A DNA stretch of 17,207 nt, from assembly GCA_041477815.1 (NCBI GenBank), contig JBGOUV010000106.1:1-17207 (forward strand), given 5' to 3'. Positions within the stretch are counted from its first letter, which is position 1. Every line of letters begins with the position of its first letter. The translations under genes and the position numbers were made by a program. This stretch comes from JBGOUV01 sp041477815 (GTDB lineage Bacteria; Acidobacteriota; Terriglobia; Bryobacterales; JACQDG01). The notes below the pieces were generated by a model, which saw only the letters and a list, made by a program, of their open reading frames with translations, was not told the DNA's origin and did not search any database. Positions 1 through 7,166 of the stretch are shown here, piece after piece.

Positions 1-1094
1 AGGAAGAGCAGGGCCTTGAAGAAGGCGTGGGTGTAGAGGTGGAAGATTCCGACCCAGAACGCCCCCACGCCGCAGGCCAGGAACATGTAGCCGAGCTGGC
101 TGACCGTGGAATACGCCAGCACGCGCTTGATGTCGTACTGGACCAGTCCGATGGAGGCCGCGAAGATCGCCGTCGCCGCGCCGATCACCGCCACCAGGCC
201 CATTACCTCGGGCGCCTGCACGTAGATCGCGTTCGACCGCGCCACCATGTAGACGCCGGCCGTCACCATGGTCGCCGCGTGGATCAGGGCCGACACCGGC
301 GTGGGACCTTCCATGGCGTCGGGCAGCCACACGTAGAGCGGGATCTGGGCCGACTTGCCCGTGGCTCCGATGAAGAGACAGAGGGCGATCAGGCCGATGT
401 AGGGCGCGTGCTCGCTGGCCCGCAGGACCTCGTTGACCTTGGTGAACTGCACCGAGCCAAGGGCACTCCACAGGGTCAGCATCCCGATGATGAACGCCGC
501 GTCACCGATGCGGTTGACCAGGAATGCCTTGTTGGCGGCGTCGGAAGCCGACTGGCGATGGAAGTAAAACCCGATCAAGAAGTAGCTGCACAACCCCACG
601 CCCTCCCAGCCCACGAACAACAGGACGTAGTTGTTGGCCAGCACCAACATCAGCATGAAGAACACGAACAGGTTCAGGTAGCCGAAGAACCGGTAGTAGC
701 CCCCGTCGTGGGCCATGTAGCCGACCGAGTAGACGTGGATCAGAAAGCCAACCCCGGTAACCACCAGGATCATCACCGAGCTGAGCGGATCGAGCAGGAA
801 GCCCCAATGAGCGCCGATCGGGGGCAGCCAGTTGAAGACGATCACCTCGGCGCTCCGCCGCGCGGGCGGCAGTCCGGCCAGCTCCATCACTGCTCCCAGC
901 GAGAACAGGAAGGCCACCAGCACCATACCCGGACACAGCAGGCTGATCAGCTTCTTGCCGCCGCCTTCCCCGTGTCCATGTCCGCCGGCACGTTGCGGGT
1001 CCAGCATCGGGCCGAACAGCAGCATCATCGCCGCCCCGAACAGGGGGAGCAGCGGAATCAGCCAAATGTGGGGGAGAAACGTGCCGCTCACCAT
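1..1094 (-). CDS. nuoL: NADH-quinone oxidoreductase subunit L (partial, 3' end beyond left edge)
   Basis: Proton-pumping antiporter-like membrane subunit of respiratory complex I (Nuo5/ND5). I translated the minus strand from an ATG at 1094; the frame stays open to base 1, giving about 364 of the usual 600-650 residues. The N-terminus MVSGTFLPHIWLIPLLPL is a typical first helix. A short His/Gly-rich, non-helical stretch (about residues 36-46) follows, then the family core. Diagnostic segments are FVGWEGVGLCSYFLIG, with the conserved Glu of the proton channel, and TGKSAQIPLYVWLPDAMEGP followed by TPVSALIHAATMVTAGVYM, with the conserved Lys and His. The start codon overlaps the end of nuoK by 7 bp, so the two are probably translationally coupled. 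The C-terminal antiporter helices and the lateral amphipathic helix lie outside the window. Identification is secure. Confidence 0.97.
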   Translation of the reverse strand, partial: MVSGTFLPHIWLIPLLPLFGAAMMLLFGPMLDPQRAGGHGHGEGGGKKLISLLCPGMVLVAFLFSLGAVMELAGLPPARRSAEVIVFNWLPPIGAHWGFLLDPLSSVMILVVTGVGFLIHVYSVGYMAHDGGYYRFFGYLNLFVFFMLMLVLANNYVLLFVGWEGVGLCSYFLIGFYFHRQSASDAANKAFLVNRIGDAAFIIGMLTLWSALGSVQFTKVNEVLRASEHAPYIGLIALCLFIGATGKSAQIPLYVWLPDAMEGPTPVSALIHAATMVTAGVYMVARSNAIYVQAPEVMGLVAVIGAATAIFAASIGLVQYDIKRVLAYSTVSQLGYMFLACGVGAFWVGIFHLYTHAFFKALLF

Positions 1095-1396
1095 TTCAGG
1101 ATGTCCACCTCGTCGGCGTTGACCGTCTCTTTATTCCGGAACAGCGCGATCAGGATTCCCAGCCCCACAGCGGCCTCCGCCGCCGCGTCGGTGATGATGA
1201 AGATGGCGAACACCTGCCCGTTCACGTTGCCGAGCTGGTTCGAGAAGGCGACCAGGTTGATGTTGACGGCGTTGAGGATCAGCTCGATCGACATCAGGAT
1301 GACCACGATATTCCGCCGGGTGAGGACGCCGATGGTGCCCACCGCCAGCAGCGCCGCGCTCAGAAAAACGTAGTGGTTGGTCGTGATTGCGGACAT
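1088..1396 (-). CDS. nuoK: NADH-quinone oxidoreductase subunit K
   Basis: Small three-helix membrane subunit of complex I (ND4L), part of the proton-translocation path between NuoJ and NuoN. The product is 102 residues, the normal family length. Two membrane-buried glutamates important for proton pumping are visible: one in MSIELILNAVNINL in helix 2 and one in AAAEAAVGLGI in helix 3. The ATG at 1396 lies 4 bp after the nuoJ stop, and the gene's end overlaps the nuoL start by 7 bp, so it is firmly embedded in the operon. There is no strong Shine-Dalgarno, consistent with coupling to the upstream gene. Confidence 0.98.
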   Translation of the reverse strand: MSAITTNHYVFLSAALLAVGTIGVLTRRNIVVILMSIELILNAVNINLVAFSNQLGNVNGQVFAIFIITDAAAEAAVGLGILIALFRNKETVNADEVDILKW

Positions 1397-1400
1397 GGGA

Positions 1401-1913
1401 TCAGATGCGCTTCTTGGCCATCACCACCGCCCCGATAATGGCCACCAGCAGCAGGATGGAGGCCAGCTCGAAGGGCAGCAAATACTGGGAAAACAAGACC
1501 CGGCTGATCTGCTCGGAGTTGCCCAAGCCGTCGGCGGCGCCCGCTGGGGTCGCCTGGGCCAGCTTGAACCGCCCCGCCCCCTCGGCCACGAACCACAACG
1601 CCTGCACGATCAGCACCACCACACAAGCCCCGGCGATCCATTTCTGGCTGTTGTACCGCTTCTCTTTGGCCGCCACATCCAGGTTCACCAGCATGATCAC
1701 GAACAGGAACAGGACCATGATCCCGCCGACGTACAGGATGATCTGGACCCCGGCCATAAACTCCGCCCGCTGCAACAGATACAGTCCGGCCACCCCCAGC
1801 AGGCTGGTAATGAGCCAGATAGCGCTGTGGACCGGACTCCGGCGCGTAATCGCCAGGATCCCGCCCCCCAGCGTCAGCAGAGCGAACAAATAGAAGAGAA
1901 CAACATCAAGCAT
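1401..1913 (-). CDS. nuoJ: NADH-quinone oxidoreductase subunit J
   Basis: Membrane subunit of complex I (ND6), 170 residues, with five predicted hydrophobic helices. The N-terminus MLDVVLFYLFALLTLGGGILAI and the segment AEFMAGVQIILYVGGIMVLFLFVIMLV are highly characteristic: the latter is the family's helix 3, with a pi-bulge and conserved Tyr/Gly, which couples quinone reduction to proton movement. A loop of about 25 residues around position 120 (AQATPAGAADGLGNSEQIS) precedes the last helix, a variable position in the family. It follows nuoI by a 42-bp spacer that holds degenerate 7-bp repeats, and it precedes nuoK by 4 bp. Confidence 0.97.
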   Translation of the reverse strand: MLDVVLFYLFALLTLGGGILAITRRSPVHSAIWLITSLLGVAGLYLLQRAEFMAGVQIILYVGGIMVLFLFVIMLVNLDVAAKEKRYNSQKWIAGACVVVLIVQALWFVAEGAGRFKLAQATPAGAADGLGNSEQISRVLFSQYLLPFELASILLLVAIIGAVVMAKKRI

Positions 1914-1924
1914 AAAGAGTGTGC

Positions 1925-1959
1925 TGCCTATTACCTGGTACGTGACGCCTGAAACCTAG
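1925..1959. repeat. degenerate 7-bp-period repeat in the nuoI/nuoJ spacer
   Basis: On the plus strand 1932-1959 reads as four successive 7-mers: tacctgg, tacgtga, cgcctga, aacctag. The loose consensus is NACCTGA. The last unit contains the nuoI stop codon (1956-1958). The repeat fills most of the 42-bp spacer between nuoI and nuoJ. I see no hairpin or Shine-Dalgarno function in it. Similar short-period spacers with other sequences occur at 4841-4940 and 13710-14130. Confidence 0.55.
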
Positions 1960-2411
1960 AACGTGTACCGCGTGGGCCGGGGCCCTTCCTCGAGCATCTG
2001 CCGGTCCCAAATCTGTCCTTCTCGCGTGTAGCTGGCCAGCTCGAAGTCCTGGGTCAGCTCCAGCGCGTCCACCGGGCAGGCGTCCTCACACAGTCCGCAG
2101 AACATGCATCGGGAAGTGTCGTAGGTAAAGGTAGTCAGTTCCTTGCGCCGGGTCTTCTCATTGCGCTCGCTCGCGACCACGATCAGGCGCTCCGGACAGG
2201 CCAGGGCGCACAGATTGCAGGCGATGCACAGCGTCTCGCCATTCTCCGGATTGATATTCAGCCGGGGCGCCCCGCGATACCGCTCGGCCACCTGCGGGCG
2301 CTCGGCCGGATACTGCTCCGTGTACACCAGCGACGGCCTCTGATTCCGGAACGTCACCCACAGCCCCTGAATCAGGTCGACCAGCAGAATGGTGCGCAGG
2401 AACTTCAGCAT
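1956..2411 (-). CDS. nuoI: NADH-quinone oxidoreductase subunit I (two [4Fe-4S] clusters N6a/N6b)
   Basis: Peripheral iron-sulfur subunit of complex I (TYKY), 151 residues, which passes electrons to NuoB through two tetranuclear clusters. Both ferredoxin motifs are intact: CIACNLCALACP (Cys 62, 65, 68, 72) and CMFCGLCEDACP (Cys 102, 105, 108, 112). The N-terminal amphipathic region (MLKFLRTILLVDLIQGLWVTF) is the membrane-anchoring helix of the family. The frame is open well upstream into nuoH, but the ATG at 2411 gives the standard length and N-terminus and lies 5 bp after the nuoH stop, so I chose it. Confidence 0.97.
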   Translation of the reverse strand: MLKFLRTILLVDLIQGLWVTFRNQRPSLVYTEQYPAERPQVAERYRGAPRLNINPENGETLCIACNLCALACPERLIVVASERNEKTRRKELTTFTYDTSRCMFCGLCEDACPVDALELTQDFELASYTREGQIWDRQMLEEGPRPTRYTF

Positions 2412-2416
2412 ATTCT

Positions 2417-3595
2417 CTATTTTACCAGCAACACTATCCCGTTCACGAGCAGCGCTCCGATACCGATCGGGATCATGTACTTCCATCCGATCCTCATGAG
2501 CTGATCGTAGCGGAACCGCGGGAACGTCCCCCGGTACCAAATGAAACAGTAAAGGATAGCAGCTACCTTGAACAAAAACCAGAACACGCCGGACAATTTG
2601 ACGTTGATGATGGGAACCAGGAACGCGGCCCCGACCAGCAACATGGCGCCGGTCAGGACGGCCATAACGGCCTTCTGAATGGAGAGCTTGGTCCGCACCA
2701 CGCCCAGCCCGCAGAGGGCTCCGATCAGGAAGAAGAGCAGCGCCGGAAAAGCCATGTTCAGGGGCATCTCCAGCCAGGCCACGCTGGGAAAGGGCCGCAG
2801 CCATCCGCCCAGAAACAGCGTCGCCGCGATCGCCGAGACCACGAACATGTTCGAGTATTCGGCGAGGAAGTAGAGCGACCAGCGGAAGCCGCTGTACTCG
2901 GTGTGGAACCCGGCCACCAGCTCCGACTCCGCCTCCGGCAGGTCAAACGGCGCCCGGTTGGTCTCCGCCACCGCGCTGATCGAATACACCACCAGCGGCA
3001 CCAGCATGAGTCCATAATTTTCGAAGGCGAACCAGATGTGCCGCTCCTGCTGGGCCAGGACGATCCCCTGCATGCTCAAGGTCCCGGCCACCATCAGGCC
3101 CGACACCAGGGCGAACCCCATCGCCACCTCGTAGCTCACCATCTGGGCCGCCGACCGCAGCGCCCCCAGCAGCGAATAGTGGCTGTTCGACGCCCAACCT
3201 CCCAGGATGATGCCCAGGATTCCCACCGACGACATGGAGAGGATCAGCAGCAGCCCGATGTTGACGTCGGCGATCTGGATTCCCGGACCCAGCGGTAGCA
3301 CGGTGAACGCGGTCAGTCCGGTAACCGTCGATAGCACCGGCGCCAGCCAGAAGATCCACTTGTCGGCGGCAGTGGGGATGATGTCCTCTTTCAGCAGGAG
3401 CTTGACGGCGTCGGCGATGGGCTGGAGAAACCCGTAAGGCCCCACCCGCATGGGTCCCAGCCGCACCTGAAAGTCCGCCAGCACCTTCCGCTCGGCCAGG
3501 GTGATATATCCGGCCACCAGCGGAAACACGAGGATGATGATGGCCGTGAGCAGGATCGGCTGGAAGAGGGTATGGCTGACGATCGCTTCTAGCAT
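2417..3595 (-). CDS. nuoH: NADH-quinone oxidoreductase subunit H
   Basis: Membrane subunit (ND1) that forms the quinone-binding chamber with NuoB and NuoD. The product is 392 residues with about eight or nine helices. The family signatures are present: ITLAERKVLADFQVRLGP near residues 31-48 and AETNRAPFDLPEAESELVAG near 210-229, the acidic loop next to the quinone channel, followed by FHTEYSGFRWSLYFLAEY. The frame continues about 60 codons upstream, but that part translates the GC-rich palindromic repeat and is low-complexity. The ATG at 3595, with AGCAGG a few bases upstream, gives the expected N-terminus MLEAIVSHTLFQPILLTAIIIL. It is separated from nuoD by a 130-bp spacer holding the repeat. 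Confidence 0.97.
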   Translation of the reverse strand: MLEAIVSHTLFQPILLTAIIILVFPLVAGYITLAERKVLADFQVRLGPMRVGPYGFLQPIADAVKLLLKEDIIPTAADKWIFWLAPVLSTVTGLTAFTVLPLGPGIQIADVNIGLLLILSMSSVGILGIILGGWASNSHYSLLGALRSAAQMVSYEVAMGFALVSGLMVAGTLSMQGIVLAQQERHIWFAFENYGLMLVPLVVYSISAVAETNRAPFDLPEAESELVAGFHTEYSGFRWSLYFLAEYSNMFVVSAIAATLFLGGWLRPFPSVAWLEMPLNMAFPALLFFLIGALCGLGVVRTKLSIQKAVMAVLTGAMLLVGAAFLVPIINVKLSGVFWFLFKVAAILYCFIWYRGTFPRFRYDQLMRIGWKYMIPIGIGALLVNGIVLLVK

Positions 3596-3605
3596 AGGTA
3601 CCTGC

Positions 3606-3717
3606 TGTGGGGCGGGCCCCCCGGCCCGCGCCGGGCTCCCTGGCCCGGCTCCCCGAGTTTCCGCAAACGCCCCCAGCCGGCCAGGGGGCCGGCTGGGGCC
3701 CAGGGGGGCCGCCCTAC
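3606..3717. repeat. GC-rich palindromic dispersed repeat, copy A (nuoD/nuoH spacer)
   Basis: A 112-bp, almost pure G/C block lies between nuoD and nuoH. It contains a perfect 12-bp stem, CCCCAGCCGGCC at 3671-3682 pairing with GGCCGGCTGGGG at 3687-3698, with a 4-base loop. Outer arms starting tgtggggcggg and ending ccgccctac are also roughly complementary. A clearly related copy is at 16251-16344. The shared landmarks are tgtggggcgg, then ccgagtt, then agccggccagggggccgg, then ggcccagggggg. Copy A has about 18 extra bases in the left arm. It resembles a REP/MITE-like element, and it sits inside an operon, where a strong hairpin could affect transcript stability or expression. Confidence 0.8.
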
Positions 3718-3725
3718 GGTTAGCA

Positions 3726-4838
3726 TCACCGGTCCACCTCACCCAACACAATATCAATAGTGCCAATGATCGCAACGACGTCGGCCACCAGGGATCCGCG
3801 GCACATCCGGTCGAGCGACTGCAGGTTCACGAACGACGGGGGCCGCACCCGCACCCGGTAGGGCTGCGTCGAGTTGTCGCTCACCGCGAAATATCCCAGC
3901 TCGCCCTTGGGCGCCTCGATCGACACGTAGCACTCGCCCACCGGCGGCTTGATCACCTTGGGCACCTTGCCCATGATCGGCCCGCTCGGCAAGCCTTCCA
4001 CGGCCTGCCGGACGATCCGTACCGACTGCCGCATCTCTTCCATCCGCACCATGTACCGGTCGAAGGTATCGGCGTTCTGGCCCGTGGGAATCTTGAAGTC
4101 GTACTTCTCGTAGCCGGAGTACGGCTGCGCCCGGCGCAGGTCCCACTCCAGGCCCGCCGCCCGGATGATCGGACCGGTGGCCCCCATCTCCTTGCAGTCC
4201 TCCACCGTCAGGATCCCCACGCCTTTGGTCCGCGCCACCCAGATGCGGTTGCCGGTGAGCAGCTCCTCGTATTCGTCCACCCGCGCCGGGAACATGTCGC
4301 AGAAGGCCAGGCAATCTTTCTCGAAGCCCTCGTAGGTCTCGTACTGCAGGCCCCCGATGCGGAAGGCGTGCGTGGTCAGCCGCGCCCCGCAGTACTTCTC
4401 GAAGATCTTCAACGCCTCTTCCCGCTCCCGAAAGCAGTAGAACACCGGCGTAATGGCCCCGATGTCGAGCGCGTGAGTCCCCAGCCACAACAGGTGGCTG
4501 GAGATCCGGTTCAGCTCGGTGAGGATCACCCGCACCGCCTGGGCCCGCTCCGGCGCTTCGACCGAGAGCAGCTTCTCGATGGCCAGGCAGTACCCCAGGC
4601 CATTCGACACCGCGGCCACGTAATCCATGCGGTCCACGTAGGGGTTGAACTGCTGGTAGGTGCGGTTTTCGGCGATCTTCTCGACGCCGCGGTGCAGGTA
4701 CCCGATCACGCACTCGCACCCCAGCACCTTCTCCCCGTCCAGCTTGAGGATCACCCGCAGCACCCCGTGCGTGGAGGGGTGCTGCGGCCCCATGTTCAGG
4801 ACCAGCTCAGTCGCGTCTAAGAAGGTGGCGTCGGGCAT
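3726..4838 (-). CDS. nuoD: NADH-quinone oxidoreductase subunit D
   Basis: The 49-kDa subunit of complex I, related to the large subunit of [NiFe] hydrogenases, which forms much of the quinone-binding site. It is 370 residues, slightly shorter than the usual 390-420, with a short N-terminus. GPQHPSTHGVLR carries the quinone-site His (about residue 20), and the Tyr of RMDYVAAVSNG (about 73) matches the quinone-binding tyrosine. The strongly conserved IGYLHRGVEKIAENRTY and C-terminal DIVLGEVDR are present. NuoD is separate from NuoC here, unlike the NuoCD fusion of enterobacteria. The ATG at 4838 has no obvious Shine-Dalgarno. The spacer to nuoC (102 bp) is a folded repeat. Confidence 0.97.
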   Translation of the reverse strand: MPDATFLDATELVLNMGPQHPSTHGVLRVILKLDGEKVLGCECVIGYLHRGVEKIAENRTYQQFNPYVDRMDYVAAVSNGLGYCLAIEKLLSVEAPERAQAVRVILTELNRISSHLLWLGTHALDIGAITPVFYCFREREEALKIFEKYCGARLTTHAFRIGGLQYETYEGFEKDCLAFCDMFPARVDEYEELLTGNRIWVARTKGVGILTVEDCKEMGATGPIIRAAGLEWDLRRAQPYSGYEKYDFKIPTGQNADTFDRYMVRMEEMRQSVRIVRQAVEGLPSGPIMGKVPKVIKPPVGECYVSIEAPKGELGYFAVSDNSTQPYRVRVRPPSFVNLQSLDRMCRGSLVADVVAIIGTIDIVLGEVDR

Positions 4839-4841
4839 AAG

Positions 4842-4938
4842 AAGAAGCTGTCAGCTATCAGGATCAGCTACCAGCCTTCTCCAGCGCACCCAGCGTGCGA
4901 CTGGCTGAAAGCTGATAGCTAACGGTTGATAGCTTCTT
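4842..4938. repeat. long imperfect inverted repeat built from 7-bp words (nuoC/nuoD spacer)
   Basis: The arms AAGAAGCT (4842-4849) and AGCTTCTT (4931-4938), and AGCTATCAG (4853-4861) and CTGATAGCT (4912-4920), are perfectly complementary. The middle has further short pairings, such as cgcac with gtgcg. Each arm is itself a run of related 7-mers: agctgtc, agctatc, aggatc (a 6-mer), agctacc on the left, and on the other strand gctatca, accgtta, gctatca, gctttca on the right. In nuo mRNA this would fold into a long hairpin between nuoC and nuoD. Confidence 0.7.
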
Positions 4939-4940
4939 TT

Positions 4941-5483
4941 TCACTGTCCGCTCTCGATCCCCAGGTTTTCCCGCACCCACCGCTGGTCCTGCTGAATGAT
5001 CCCGTAGTCCTTCCGCAGCGGATGCCCCTGCCACTCCTCCGGCAGCAGGATCCGCTTGAGGTTCGGATGGCCCTCGAACTCGATGCCGAACATGTCGAAG
5101 ACCTCCCGCTCCAGCCAGTCGGCGGTGGCGTGGACCACGGTGGCGGTGGGCATCTTCTCGCCCTCGGCGATCATGGTCTTGACCCGGATACGCTCGTTGT
5201 GCGGCGGGAAACGATACAGGATGTAGACCAGGTCGAATTGCTTCTCCCGCTTCGGATAGTGGACCGCCGTGACGTCCACCAGGTATTCGAACTCTTCCTC
5301 CATCTTGAGATGCTCCAGGATGGGGATCACGGCCGCCGGCTCAGCGATGAGAAAGTTTTGGCCGACGTAAGTCGAGAAGGACTGGATCTGGTCCCCAAAA
5401 CGGCTGTGCAGGCTGGCCGTGAGCGGGCTTTCCCACGGCGTCACGGCCATAGCCGCCGGGGGCTTCGGAGGCGCCTCGGGCAT
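4941..5483 (-). CDS. nuoC: NADH-quinone oxidoreductase subunit C
   Basis: The 30-kDa subunit of complex I, in the hydrophilic arm next to NuoD. With the ATG at 5483 it is 180 residues. The 30-kDa signature is intact at about residues 125-160: EREVFDMFGIEFEGHPNLKR, then LLPEEWQGHPLRKDYG. The central domain YLVDVTAVHYPKREKQFDLVYIL is also typical. A GTG at 5504 would add 7 residues and an internal ATG would remove 11. I prefer 5483 because it follows the possible promoter at 5495-5523, although no Shine-Dalgarno is evident. It is the first nuo gene here: nuoA and nuoB, which normally precede it, are absent from the 213 bp upstream and from the next genes. Confidence 0.95.
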   Translation of the reverse strand: MPEAPPKPPAAMAVTPWESPLTASLHSRFGDQIQSFSTYVGQNFLIAEPAAVIPILEHLKMEEEFEYLVDVTAVHYPKREKQFDLVYILYRFPPHNERIRVKTMIAEGEKMPTATVVHATADWLEREVFDMFGIEFEGHPNLKRILLPEEWQGHPLRKDYGIIQQDQRWVRENLGIESGQ

Positions 5484-5494
5484 AAGGAACACTA

Positions 5495-5523
5495 GGTTTA
5501 ACACAGCGTCCCCTGGGTGTCAA
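5495..5523 (-). promoter_or_regulatory. possible sigma-70-type promoter for the nuo operon
   Basis: On the minus strand a perfect TTGACA (5518-5523) is followed after 17 bp by TAAACC (5495-5500), a weak -10 matching about 3 of 6 consensus bases. Initiation would fall a few bases before the nuoC ATG at 5483, giving a nearly leaderless transcript. The perfect -35 and ideal spacing are seen; the promoter function is inferred. Confidence 0.3.
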
Positions 5524-5530
5524 CGCGGCA

Positions 5531-5709
5531 CTAGTCTCTGTCAAACCTCGATAGAAATGTCCCCTGTTTCGCCTCAGTAGAAATGTCCCCTGGATGTTCC
5601 TTTCTTAGCCAGTTGGTTTTCGGTGGCCTCGGCCGGAGTGGAGCCCTGCGAGCCGCAGGCGAGCGCCTAGGCGCGACACGTGGTGCTAGTCTCCGCCTCA
5701 GCTAGTCTC
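5531..5709. mobile_element. probable remnant of an insertion-sequence end
   Basis: The 15-mer tagaaatgtcccctg occurs twice, 26 bp apart (5552-5566 and 5578-5592). Repeated short boxes at a terminus are typical of transposase binding sites. On the minus strand a short open frame (about 5666 to the stop at 5574-5576) ends AKKGTSRGHFY, which could be a transposase tail reading into the end repeats. The 8-mer ctagtctc borders the segment on both sides (5531-5538, 5686-5693, again 5702-5709), as a target-site duplication might. A 12-bp palindrome gcgcctaggcgc lies at 5663-5674. No transposase domain remains. This accounts for the roughly 230-bp gene-free stretch 5484-5717. The family assignment is open. 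Confidence 0.45.
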
Positions 5710-5716
5710 CGCGTCG
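5685..5716. repeat. 16-bp imperfect tandem duplication
   Basis: gctagtctccgcctca (5685-5700) is followed directly by gctagtctccgcgtcg (5701-5716), with the first 12 bases identical. It ends just before the stop of the M56-GWxTD gene. It may be part of the neighbouring mobile-element scar. Confidence 0.6.
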
Positions 5717-5717
5717 T

Positions 5718-7166
5718 TCAGGGCCGCAGCGAGAACTCGATCGTCATGCCGGCCAGTACACCTGAGTGGTAACGCCACTTTTCGAAAGGCTCCGGGGAAG
5801 AGGGATGCGATTCAATTTCGTCGGGGGGGCCGTAGAGGATGTAGATGCGGCCTCGCGGGGTTTTCCAGCCGGGACCGTTGATGCCGAATCGCTGGTTGGC
5901 GTTCGCGATCCGGCGGTAGTGTTCGTTCTTGGCCTCGGGAGTGCGGACCTGCCAGAATTGCTCGATGAAGCGCTCGCGCTCGGGGTCGGAGGGCAGCTTT
6001 CGAAATGCCGCGCGCTCGCGGTCGGTGATGATATAGACGACGTCTTCCTCCAGCCACTTGTCATAAGGGGAGCGCGCGGGCTCCGCCTTCGGTGGCGCCT
6101 GCTGGGCGAAGGCCAGCATCCGCTGCCGCTCTTGGGGGACTCCGCCGATCACGCCGCGCACGCCTCCGGGGACGCCACCGACGACGCCGCTGACCACACC
6201 GCCGGCGACGCCATTGATCACCTCACGGTGGGGGGCTTCCGTTACCTGGGCCGCTCCCGCTACCGTCAGGGCCAAGGCCACGGCGGCGCGATGCCACTTC
6301 CGCATGTCCTGCTGTCCTGCACCGTTCATAATTCGCTCCATACGCTCTTTTAGCTCGGACCCCGTGGCCGCCGATATGGCCCCCAGCCCGTTTCCGAGGC
6401 TCCACCGGCACAGTTTGCCGACGGCTGCTGCGTAGCTGGCGGGCTCCTCGCCTAGCGCCAGCGCGCCGTCGTCGCAGGCCCATTCCCGTTCCGCCGCGAT
6501 CCGGCGGTGCAGCCACCACACTAGAGGGTGGAACCAGTAGGCAGCTTGCACCAGGACCAGGAAGGCGCCGGTCAGATTGTCCCAGCGGCGGACATGCCAC
6601 AGCTCGTGCAGCAGGACCGCCTCCAGCTCGGCGTCACTCAGCTCGCGCGCGCTTCCCTCGGCCAAGAGCACCCGCGGTCTCCAGTAGCCTACTACTAAGG
6701 GCCCGAGGTTGCCGGCGACGACGCAGAGTTGCACGCCTCGTCGCACCCCGGCCCGCTTCGCCGCCCGCTGCAGGAGGTCCCACTCGCGGCCCGATTCGAG
6801 GAAGCGGGCCTCCCGGAGAGAAGCCTGGAACCGCCGGTAGCGGCCCACCGAGATGGCGAGCACCACCGCCGCGCCCGCTATCCACGCCGCCGGCAGCGCC
6901 AGCAGCCACCGGCGATAGACCGCCGCCGGGGGACGGGCCGCTTCCCACGCGCGGAGCCTCGTCCAGTCGGGCGAAGGGATCGCGGCGCGCACCGTTCGCC
7001 AGGACTCCGGCGTCCCCACTGGTAATGACAGCGGCGGCAGGGCAAACTTAACCAGCGCCGCCAGATACAGCGCGTGCCGCATCGCCGCCGGTCCGTTTCG
7101 CCACGCCCGGCAAACCACCGCCACCCCGAGGCCAAACAGCGTAGACCACCAGAGATGGTGGATCAT
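5718..7166 (-). CDS. M56 family metallopeptidase (BlaR1-like) fused to a C-terminal GWxTD domain
   Basis: Membrane zinc protease of the BlaR1/MecR1 type, 482 residues, presumably the antirepressor for the BlaI encoded just upstream. Hydrophobic helices lie near residues 5-20, 30-50 and 88-108. The zinc site HELWH is at 187-191, followed by a helix and the EREWACDD segment (226-233), which supplies the third ligand. A helix near 292-305 is followed by a Gly/Val-rich linker (about 318-343). Residues 365-480 form a GWxTD domain: KWLEEDVVYIITDRERAAF, FIEQFWQVRTP, then GWKTPRGRIYILYGPPDEIE. The name motif reads GWKTP instead of GWxTD. There is no penicillin-binding sensor domain, so the signal is unlikely to be a beta-lactam sensed as in BlaR1. 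The ATG overlaps the blaI stop (ATGA). The GWxTD domain's function is not established. Confidence 0.9.
   Translation of the reverse strand: MIHHLWWSTLFGLGVAVVCRAWRNGPAAMRHALYLAALVKFALPPLSLPVGTPESWRTVRAAIPSPDWTRLRAWEAARPPAAVYRRWLLALPAAWIAGAAVVLAISVGRYRRFQASLREARFLESGREWDLLQRAAKRAGVRRGVQLCVVAGNLGPLVVGYWRPRVLLAEGSARELSDAELEAVLLHELWHVRRWDNLTGAFLVLVQAAYWFHPLVWWLHRRIAAEREWACDDGALALGEEPASYAAAVGKLCRWSLGNGLGAISAATGSELKERMERIMNGAGQQDMRKWHRAAVALALTVAGAAQVTEAPHREVINGVAGGVVSGVVGGVPGGVRGVIGGVPQERQRMLAFAQQAPPKAEPARSPYDKWLEEDVVYIITDRERAAFRKLPSDPERERFIEQFWQVRTPEAKNEHYRRIANANQRFGINGPGWKTPRGRIYILYGPPDEIESHPSSPEPFEKWRYHSGVLAGMTIEFSLRP

Noticed and set aside
27..1373. 448-codon open frame on the plus strand
   Set aside because: It is antisense to nuoL and nuoK, His/Gln/Arg-rich without a recognisable domain, and a product of GC-rich codon bias. 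The minus strand encodes clear complex I subunits.
2412..2804. N-terminal extension of nuoI
   Set aside because: The frame is open upstream but translates the nuoH coding region. The ATG at 2411 gives the normal NuoI N-terminus and length.
3596..3775. 60-codon N-terminal extension of nuoH
   Set aside because: The extension translates the palindromic repeat and the end of nuoD. The NuoH family begins near the ATG at 3595.
3501..4820. 439-codon open frame on the plus strand
   Set aside because: It reads through the GC-rich repeat and antisense to nuoD. The His/Pro/Arg-rich product has no domain.
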